A stretch of DNA of 64,000 nucleotides from Caenicola sp034331105 (lineage in GTDB: Bacteria; Synergistota; Synergistia; Synergistales; Synergistaceae). Numbering within the stretch: the stretch's first letter is position 1; each line of letters begins with the position of its first letter. The notes beneath the pieces are model-generated. The model worked only from the letters and a program-made list of their open reading frames with translations, searched no databases and was not told the origin of the DNA. The translations under genes and the position numbers were made by a program. Of this stretch, positions 58,332 to 64,000 are shown piece after piece. The DNA lies in the NCBI GenBank assembly GCA_034331105.1, contig JAXQGB010000011.1, positions 372,001-436,000 of the forward strand. Direction: 5' to 3'.

Positions 58332-60255
58332 AATAACCGCCTCCGGCTGTATCGTCTTTTATCTCTGTTGAGCTCTTTGGGATCTCTCCGATGAACCTTG
58401 ACGTTCTGTTCCTCTGTACTCCTCCGAAGAGCAGCCTGGATGACGAACCGCTCATGTATAGCCTTTCCTTGGCCCTCGTCATGCCAACGTAGCAGAGCCT
58501 GCGTTCCTCGGAGAGGTCGCTCTCTCCCTCGACAGCGCGCGCGCTCGGGAATATCCCCTCTTCCATGCCCGTTATGAAGACGACAGGGAATTCCAGTCCC
58601 TTTGCAGCGTGGAGTGTAAGCAGATTGACCCTGTCTTCCATGTCATCCTGTGTATCCTGATCCGTAAAGAGTGGAATTTCTGTCAATACCTGTGCAATGT
58701 CTCCGTCCTCAGGAACAAGTGAGAGTATCTCAAGAACGTTCTCCACCCTCTCTTCCCAGTCTTCGGGATAATTGGCCTTTAAATATTCTTCGTAACCCTG
58801 AGCGTAGAGGACAGTCCTCACTGCCTCATGGACATCCGAAGATGAGACCAGTATCTCCAGCATGTTCTTTGCCAGTTCCTTCGCACCATTCCCAGATTTG
58901 CCCTTTAGTCCCCCACCTGTCTTTGCCATCTCACTCCAGACGGCTGCGGGATCCAAACCAGGCGTCATTTGGAGCTGTTCCGAAAGTATCTCGACGCTCT
59001 TCTTTCCGACCCCGCGCACGGGAACGTTAGCGACCCTGGAAAGGGATATGCTGTCCCTTGGATTTACTGCCAGGCGCAACATGGAAAGGACGTCCTTGAC
59101 TTCCAGCCTTTCGTAGAATGCAAGTCCCCTGATGACCCTGTACGGGATCCCTTTTTCCAGAAGCGTCTGTTCGATGCCGCGGCTGAGCGCGTTCATCCTG
59201 TAAAGTACCGCCATCTCACAGTACCTGTACCCGTCGTCCCTCAGGCTCTCTATGTGATCGGCGATCCAAACTGCCTCATCCTGATCTGTGCGGGACCTGT
59301 AAATGCTTATAAACTCGCCCCTTGGCGCAGCTGTCCATAGATCCTTGGGATGCCTGTCGGAGTTCTTTTGTATGACTCCGTTCGCACCCTCAAGTATCTT
59401 TCCTGTAGATCGGTAATTCTGGTCAAGGACCACTATCTTTGCGCCTTTGAAGTCATTGGCGAAGTTCATGATCATACCCATGTCTGCTCCGCGCCATCCA
59501 TATATCGACTGGTCCGGATCGCCGACCACCATTATCTTTCTTCCGGAATCTACGAGGCAGCGCAAAAGCAGATACTGTGGCCTGTTGACATCCTGGTATT
59601 CGTCAACAAGAAGCCAGTCAAGACGGGAGCGTTCACGCTCGCGCACTTCCTTGTCAGTGGCAAGAATATGCAGGGGAAGCACCATGAGATCGTCAAAATC
59701 CAGTGCTCCCTGTGAAATCAGATACTGCTGGTATTTTTCATAGAGGGGGAGCCATCTGGTTTGTATTGCAGGCTCCCTAGTGACCGGATTTGACTCCGTT
59801 TTGACCCTAGATATTAGTTCTATTGCGCCTCCGGCGTCCATTATCCGCGGATCGATGTCAAGCTGGTTCAGAACTTTTTTTATAACGTTCCTTGTGTCTC
59901 CCCGGTCAAAGATGACAAAGCTCTTTGGATACCCAAGCCTCATTAAGGAATCGGAATACCTGTGAAGAAAGCGGAGCCCGTATGCGTGGAAGGTCGAGAC
60001 CTCCATCCCTCTGAGGTCTGAGCCAAGGAGACTTTCCACCCTTGTCTTCATCTCTTTTGCAGCCTTGTTTGTAAAAGTAAGTGCGAGGATCCTCCAGGGG
60101 GCGACCTTCTTGGTTCCGATCAGATATGCTATCTTTGAAGTAAGGACGCGTGTCTTGCCGCTGCCCGCACCGGCGAGCACAAGTTCATGACCGTCGCAGT
60201 ATACAACGGCCTCTTTTTGTTTGGGGTTTAAAGAATCAATGATTTTATCTGACAT
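58291..60255 (-). CDS. UvrD/PcrA-type ATP-dependent DNA helicase
   Basis: A 654-residue superfamily 1A helicase: motif I GAGSGKTRVLTSKI, motif II WLLVDEYQDVNRPQ, motif III VGDPDQSIYGWRGA, motif IV QNYRSTGKI, motif V VNLLTLHAAKGLEFPVVF, motif VI EERRLCYVGMTRAKERLYM. Such proteins unwind DNA in repair and replication. It is shorter than classic PcrA/UvrD (about 720 residues), lacking part of the C-terminal extension. Its 3' end overlaps coaE. Confidence 0.93.
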   Translation of the reverse strand: MSDKIIDSLNPKQKEAVVYCDGHELVLAGAGSGKTRVLTSKIAYLIGTKKVAPWRILALTFTNKAAKEMKTRVESLLGSDLRGMEVSTFHAYGLRFLHRYSDSLMRLGYPKSFVIFDRGDTRNVIKKVLNQLDIDPRIMDAGGAIELISRVKTESNPVTREPAIQTRWLPLYEKYQQYLISQGALDFDDLMVLPLHILATDKEVRERERSRLDWLLVDEYQDVNRPQYLLLRCLVDSGRKIMVVGDPDQSIYGWRGADMGMIMNFANDFKGAKIVVLDQNYRSTGKILEGANGVIQKNSDRHPKDLWTAAPRGEFISIYRSRTDQDEAVWIADHIESLRDDGYRYCEMAVLYRMNALSRGIEQTLLEKGIPYRVIRGLAFYERLEVKDVLSMLRLAVNPRDSISLSRVANVPVRGVGKKSVEILSEQLQMTPGLDPAAVWSEMAKTGGGLKGKSGNGAKELAKNMLEILVSSSDVHEAVRTVLYAQGYEEYLKANYPEDWEERVENVLEILSLVPEDGDIAQVLTEIPLFTDQDTQDDMEDRVNLLTLHAAKGLEFPVVFITGMEEGIFPSARAVEGESDLSEERRLCYVGMTRAKERLYMSGSSSRLLFGGVQRNRTSRFIGEIPKSSTEIKDDTAGGGYFADSRTDRRRWRW

Positions 60256-60293
60256 ATGTCTATGATCACCTTTAGTCTCTATTTACGGTTTAT

Positions 60294-60316
60294 AAAAAAA
60301 GGGGCCTTTCGGCCCC
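60294..60316 (-). terminator. Terminator of hpf
   Basis: On the - strand GGGGCC-GAAA-GGCCCC followed by TTTTTTTAT. Confidence 0.92.
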
Positions 60317-60396
60317 TCTATATTACAACTGATAACTCCTGCTACAAATAAAACTTTTAATGCTGCAGCAGGGTCCGCTCTGCAGTCAGCCGGAGA

Positions 60397-60939
60397 TCAC
60401 TTAGGCTCCAACAGGCCATATCCGCCTTCTTCCCTGCGGTAGACAACATTTATACCTCCGGACTGGTCGTTCTTGAAAATAAAGAAACTGTGTCCGAGGA
60501 GGTCCATCTGCATGGTCGCCTCAATAGGAGTCATGACATCAACGCTGAACTTCTTCGTCTTGACTATCTCGCGCGTCATCTCTTCCTTCTCAGCATATGC
60601 GGGCAAAAGTTCGGGATCTATATCGAATGAGAAATCCTGTACCTTCATCCTTGCCTTGTCTGTAAGATATCCCTTATGCCTCTTGACCTGGCGCTCAATA
60701 TTCTTCAGTGCCTTGTCAAAAGCCTTCCTGAGGTCAGGCGCGTAGTCTTCGCCCCTCATTACTACCCCGTTAACGTTGGAGGTTATCTCAACTACATTCA
60801 TACCGCGCTTGAAGTTCAACGCAACCTGCGTGTCAATGATCTTGTCAAAGAATTTTTCGATCTTTCCGACCTTCTTTTCCATATATTCTTTGACCTCTGC
60901 CGGCAGTTCCACATTGCGCGTAAGAAAACGTACCTCCAT
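60397..60939 (-). CDS. hpf: Ribosome hibernation promoting factor, long form
   Basis: A 180-residue protein. The N-terminal S30AE domain (about 1-100: VRFLTRNVELPAEVKEYMEKKVGKIEKFFDK) binds the 30S decoding region. The linker is followed by the C-terminal dimerisation domain (about 120-178: MTPIEATMQMDLLGHSFFIFKN, GGINVVYRREEGGYGLLEP). Long HPF joins ribosomes into 100S dimers in stationary phase. Terminator follows. Confidence 0.93.
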   Translation of the reverse strand: MEVRFLTRNVELPAEVKEYMEKKVGKIEKFFDKIIDTQVALNFKRGMNVVEITSNVNGVVMRGEDYAPDLRKAFDKALKNIERQVKRHKGYLTDKARMKVQDFSFDIDPELLPAYAEKEEMTREIVKTKKFSVDVMTPIEATMQMDLLGHSFFIFKNDQSGGINVVYRREEGGYGLLEPK

Positions 60940-61062
60940 AGCAACTCCTCCATTCGTACTGATGTGGATATATTAATTGCTGCTGCATCAATTGTATCAT
61001 CATATCAGCCTGCCCTCAAAGCAATTAATTATGTATATTTACCTATTCGAAAAAGAGCTCGA

Positions 61063-61090
61063 TTGACTCAAAAAAAGCCTAAGGTATAAT
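61063..61090 (+). promoter_or_regulatory. Promoter of the aminotransferase gene
   Basis: TTGACT (61063-61068) and TATAAT (61085-61090), 16-nt spacer, about 38 nt before the ATG. Confidence 0.85.
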
Positions 61091-61127
61091 CTCAAATAAG
61101 CAGGATTATGAAAGAGGGGGAAATGTA

Positions 61128-62291
61128 ATGAAAATGTCAAAGAGAATACTTGAGATCCAGCCTTCAGCTACTTTAAGCATCTCAGCCAAGGCAAAGACAA
61201 TGAAAGCGGAAGGCAAGCCAATAATATCATTCAGCCTTGGAGAACCTGATTTCAATTCTCCTGAATGCGCATCAAAGGCCGCAATAGACGCTATCAACCG
61301 CGGCGAATCACACTACACTCTCAACTCCGGAATAATTGAACTCCGCAAGGAAGTCTGTAGCTACTATAAGAGGCGTTTTGGCCTCGAATACACCCCTGAC
61401 GAAGTGCTCGTAGCTCCCGGAGCAAAACCGCTCCTCTACGAGGCGCTCCAGATGCTTGTTGACCCCGGCGATGAGGTGCTCCTTTTCTCACCGGCATGGG
61501 TCAGCTATGTTGAACAGGTACATCTAGCCGAAGGCAAAGATGTCATAGTCGATACCCTCAAGACAGACCTTATACCCACAAAAGAAGCCATTGAAGCTGT
61601 CCTGAGCGATAAGACTGTAGGTATGATAATAAACTCTCCCTCAAACCCGTCAGGCGCCATCTACAACGAAGAAACACTGAAAATGATCGCCGATGTGGCA
61701 AGGGAGAAGGACCTCTGGATAATATTCGACGAGATATACGAGAGACTGGTCTACGCCCCGGCAAAACATGTGAACATCCTCAACGTAGCGCCGGATCTAA
61801 GAGATAGGGTCATCATCATAAACGGAGCAAGCAAGGCCTATGCTATGACCGGCTGGCGTATCGGCTACGCGCTTGCACCGAAACCCCTCATTGCCAAGAT
61901 GAACACGCTGCAGACACACCTTACCTCCAATGCATCGTCGATAGCCCAGTGGGCAGCCTGGGGAGCAGTAAAAGATGCCGACCCGGATGTTGAGAAAATG
62001 CGCGAAGCTTTTGAGGAACGCCGCAAGGTCATCCTTGAACTCGTCAGGAGCATGCCCTACGTAAAGGTCAGGGATCCGGAGGGCGCCTTCTATATCTTCA
62101 TAGATGTTAGGGAGAGCCCGATCCCCGACGACATTAAGTTCTGCGAAAAACTCCTTGAGGAAAAGTTTGTAGCCGCAGTTCCCGGCGCGGCCTTCTTCGC
62201 CCCCGGATTTGTCAGATTCTCCTATGCGTGCTCGATGGATAATATACGCGAGGGGATGCAGCGCTTGAAAGAATTTTTATCCTCCCTGTAG
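61128..62291 (+). CDS. Class I pyridoxal-phosphate aminotransferase (aspartate aminotransferase-like)
   Basis: A 387-residue PLP enzyme of the AspC subgroup Ib. The N-terminus has ISFSLGEPDFNSPE; the PLP lysine is in NGASKAYAMTGWRIGYA (~residue 234), with NxxxP (INSPSNPSGA) and DEIYE. The C-terminal Arg that binds the substrate carboxylate is in FVRFSYACS. It probably moves amino groups between aspartate/other amino acids and 2-oxoglutarate, fitting an amino-acid-using organism. GAGGGGG lies before the ATG. Confidence 0.9.
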   Translation: MKMSKRILEIQPSATLSISAKAKTMKAEGKPIISFSLGEPDFNSPECASKAAIDAINRGESHYTLNSGIIELRKEVCSYYKRRFGLEYTPDEVLVAPGAKPLLYEALQMLVDPGDEVLLFSPAWVSYVEQVHLAEGKDVIVDTLKTDLIPTKEAIEAVLSDKTVGMIINSPSNPSGAIYNEETLKMIADVAREKDLWIIFDEIYERLVYAPAKHVNILNVAPDLRDRVIIINGASKAYAMTGWRIGYALAPKPLIAKMNTLQTHLTSNASSIAQWAAWGAVKDADPDVEKMREAFEERRKVILELVRSMPYVKVRDPEGAFYIFIDVRESPIPDDIKFCEKLLEEKFVAAVPGAAFFAPGFVRFSYACSMDNIREGMQRLKEFLSSL

Positions 62292-62296
62292 GAGGG

Positions 62297-62425
62297 GCAA
62301 TTGGGATTTATAGCAGCGCTAACTTAGCAAAGCTTGCGGAGCCTTCCTTCGACGTATGCCCAATACGCCTTCGGAAGGCTCCGCTGCGCGTTGCGTCGTT
62401 ATCACTTGCTCTAAATCCCAATTGC
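62297..62425 (-). repeat. Hairpin repeat element, copy C
   Basis: A 129-nt unit closed by a 14-bp perfect inverted repeat (62297-62310 with 62412-62425). The inner helix of 12 bp is 62336-62347 with 62373-62384. On the - strand the apex is GGCGTAT-TGGGC-ATACGTCGA (62349-62369), identical to copies A and B outside the five-base loop. Confidence 0.8.
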
Positions 62426-62519
62426 GATATAGGTACCATCGTCGAACCATAAAAACCTGCGTCGTCATCATCCACGATCTGCCCCAATTGCGATAATGCC
62501 GTTGGCTTCGCTAAAGTCT

Positions 62520-62628
62520 TGATTCCCCGCCTGACGGAGTCAGGCAAATTCACCGCGATGCGAAGCTAGCAAATTCTCCATCGACGAATGTCGCGAATTC
62601 CCCGCAGCCCAGAGGCTGCAAATTCTCC
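62520..62628. repeat. 25-nt-period array of small hairpins
   Basis: Five copies of a 9-nt linker of type (A)AATTCNCC start at 62520, 62546, 62571, 62595 and 62620. Between them are four 15-17 nt inserts, three clearly self-complementary: GCCTGAC-GGA-GTCAGGC, CGAC-GAAT-GTCG and GCAGCC-CAGA-GGCTGC. The second (62555-62570) is weaker. Confidence 0.7.
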
Positions 62629-62664
62629 GACCCTGAACTTGGCTCCTACGACCGCTTCACTACT

Positions 62665-62715
62665 GCTTCACAATTGTTTCACGCCGGAGGTCTTCCGGCA
62701 GTTTCACCATTGCAG
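62665..62715 (-). repeat. GTGAAACTGC-hairpin repeat, copy 3
   Basis: On the - strand CAATGGTGAAACTGC, CCGG/CCGG arms around AAGACCT, then GCGTGAAACAATTGTGAAGC. The repeat contains the last codons and stop of cca. Confidence 0.65.
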
Positions 62716-63879
62716 CTTTGAAACTGCCTCGATTTGCTGCGCTCGTATCCATTTCCCTCTTGCCTTTCCTTCTATTCCTGCCGGAAGTTCGCCACGGACC
62801 TTTTTCATTACCTCAATATACAACTCGCTATTTGCAAGGAAGAAATAAGAGCTTATTGTTCCCTCGGCTTTTATTATGGCAATGCATCCGTCTATCCCTA
62901 TGGGGTGATTTTGAAGTTTGGTAAGAGTATCCACTGCGACAGCAGGGTCTTTACCTTTTGCGGGATCAGGCAGATGAAGGGATGCGAATTCAGCGCATCT
63001 TCTCCAGATGTTTGGCAGCCTCATCGATACGTCTATCTCATCCAACAGATCTTCACGATCTTTAAGTGAAAGTCCGATAGATCTCACAAGAGAGGCAAAC
63101 TTGACCTCGGGTCGTTGGCATAGCTCCGCGGTCTTATCCAGTCGGCTCATCGAGCGGATGAAATCTTTTCTGCCATCTTCGGACTGCCCTTTCCAAATCT
63201 CATCAAGGGGAGGGATAACTGCAGCAAGGATACCCGCTTCAGCCAGCACAGAGAAGAATATGGAGGGTCTGTTGCAAAGCATCGCCCTCTCCAATTCGCC
63301 AAAGATCCTTTCCTTCGGCTCGTGCAGAAGTTCCGGACCGCAGCATCCCATCATCTCAAGGGTACGCATTTCAATAGTGAAATCGAATTCGGCTGACTGC
63401 CTGGCGGCACGAAGAGCCCTTACGGGATCTTCACAGAAATGATAAGAGGTCGCCTTTATCATCTTTGCCTTGATGTCAGCCTGTCCGCCAAACGGGTCTA
63501 TAAGCTTATCCTCTTCCGGCGACCATGCCATGCTGTTTATCGTAGTATCCCGCCTGAAAAGATCCTCTTCTATCGTAACGTCAGGTCCGTATTCGACCAC
63601 AAATCCCTTATAGCCGACACCTTTTTTCTTCTCGGTCCGTGCCATGGCAACGTCACAGGGGCGGCCGTCAATGTATAAAATAAAGACCGGAAATGAGTTG
63701 CCGGTTTTTTGAGCATCCGGAAAGACTGCAACAAAAGAGCTCTTCTCGATACCGCAGACCACGTAGTCCCTGTCGTGCGGGCAACGCCCCATTAGCCTGT
63801 CCCGCACCCAGCCTCCCGCAACATAGGCCACTCCGCCGATCTCTCTGACTTTCCTGAGGAATTCCATCTCTGTCGTCAT
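62704..63879 (-). CDS. cca: CCA tRNA nucleotidyltransferase / poly(A) polymerase family protein
   Basis: A 391-residue class II nucleotidyltransferase. VAGGWVRDRLMGRCPHDRDYVV holds the GG motif and the DxD metal site; RRDTTINSMAWSPEEDKLIDPFGGQADI and the EDPVRALRAARQSAEFDFTI region follow. The C-terminal part is helical. All tRNAs in this window have an encoded CCA, so the enzyme would act mainly in repair. The last residues and the stop codon lie in a repeat element. Confidence 0.88.
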   Translation of the reverse strand: MTTEMEFLRKVREIGGVAYVAGGWVRDRLMGRCPHDRDYVVCGIEKSSFVAVFPDAQKTGNSFPVFILYIDGRPCDVAMARTEKKKGVGYKGFVVEYGPDVTIEEDLFRRDTTINSMAWSPEEDKLIDPFGGQADIKAKMIKATSYHFCEDPVRALRAARQSAEFDFTIEMRTLEMMGCCGPELLHEPKERIFGELERAMLCNRPSIFFSVLAEAGILAAVIPPLDEIWKGQSEDGRKDFIRSMSRLDKTAELCQRPEVKFASLVRSIGLSLKDREDLLDEIDVSMRLPNIWRRCAEFASLHLPDPAKGKDPAVAVDTLTKLQNHPIGIDGCIAIIKAEGTISSYFFLANSELYIEVMKKVRGELPAGIEGKARGKWIRAQQIEAVSKLQW

Positions 63880-63897
63880 TTGAATAATATAACACAG

Positions 63898-63925
63898 GGA
63901 GGCACTGCCTAAGCAATGCCTCCCC
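63898..63925. terminator. Hairpin between frr and cca
   Basis: GGGAGGCA pairs with TGCCTCCC (63898-63905 with 63918-63925) across a 12-nt loop. It probably ends frr transcription, though there is no long T run. Confidence 0.5.
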
Positions 63926-63948
63926 GAATTTGTCTTATTTTTGCAAAG

Positions 63949-64000
63949 CTATTTATCCATTATTTCCTTTTCTTTTTCAGCAAGCATCACGTCGACCTTC
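63949..64000 (-). CDS. frr: Ribosome recycling factor, C-terminal end (5' truncated)
   Basis: The right edge cuts a - strand gene. Only 16 residues and a TAG stop are visible: KVDVMLAEKEKEIMDK. This matches the highly conserved end of ribosome recycling factor (typically ...KKVDELLAEKEKEIMEV). The rest lies beyond the window. Short evidence, but the motif is distinctive. Confidence 0.75.
   Translation of the reverse strand, partial: KVDVMLAEKEKEIMDK

Larger units (their letters stand above)
62292..62703. other. Repeat-rich intergenic region before cca
   Basis: About 410 nt between the convergent aminotransferase and cca genes with no supported coding frame. It holds hairpin element copy C, the direct repeat CCCAATTGCGATA (at 62417 and again at 62483), the 25-nt-period hairpin array and copy 3 of the GTGAAACTGC repeat. 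Confidence 0.75.

Noticed and set aside
62520..62628. Short regularly spaced repeats as a CRISPR array
   Set aside because: The period is only 25 nt, the constant part is 9 nt, the inserts are self-complementary, and no cas gene is near.

Overview
The window reads as chromosome of an anaerobic diderm bacterium of the phylum Synergistota. Outer-membrane functions (OmpH/Skp, spanin-like lysis genes, FtsEX-EnvC) occur next to a Gram-positive-style ctsR-mcsA-clpC stress operon, an argG T-box leader, RNase J, a split glycine dehydrogenase (GcvPA/GcvPB) and an encapsulin with encapsulated ferritin. Assignment to this phylum is inferred from gene content only; no rRNA gene is present.

Layout. 1-10 kb: the late end of a siphovirus-type prophage on the + strand. 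Its order (tape measure, distal tail protein, iron-sulfur hub, NlpC/P60 peptidase, large tip protein) matches the gene transfer agent/lambda tail plan, and it ends with a lysis cassette (amidase, holin, two overlapping spanin-like genes). 10-10.5 kb: a four-tRNA operon (Val-Asp-Phe-Gly, - strand). 10.5-23.2 kb: one tightly coupled - strand gene train, uppP, DUF4321, maf, DUF5693, csaB-like, two transketolase-like subunits, ftsE, ftsX, envC, ctpA, yibQ-like, purA-like. It is devoted to cell envelope and division, yet carries three 'metabolic' proteins that have lost the catalytic residues of their families. 23.3-35.4 kb: Na/Pi symporter, RNase J, tRNA-Gln/Glu, parvulin, clpC-mcsA-ctsR, plsY, ompH, ygiQ. 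35.5-43.5 kb: metalloproteases and hydrolases, a flippase-like membrane protein, a pseudo-receiver response regulator, TtcA-like ATPase, pyrDK and the encapsulin operon. 43.6-52.6 kb: a catabolic block with two SDR dehydrogenases, a nucleoside phosphorylase, an Nramp-related transporter without the metal motif, an AcoX/NAD-kinase-like protein, gcvPB-gcvPA and a GntR regulator; GTATAC palindromes in front of the transporter and the regulator suggest one regulon. 53-64 kb: argG with T-box, surE, M50 protease, thiamine genes, coaE, a UvrD-like helicase, hpf, an aminotransferase, cca and the end of frr.

Besides the genes, the most unusual content is a set of structured intergenic repeats. (i) Three roughly 126-129 nt hairpin elements share the apical motif GGCGTAT-N5-ATACGTCGA, with stems that differ in sequence but stay paired. 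(ii) A GTGAAACTGC-hairpin-GCGTGAA repeat occurs at three loci, all at the 3' ends of genes. (iii) A 25-nt-period array has a conserved 9-nt linker and different small hairpins between the linkers. Together with the catalytically degenerate PurA-like and transketolase-like proteins of the envelope train, these are the best candidates for undescribed biology.
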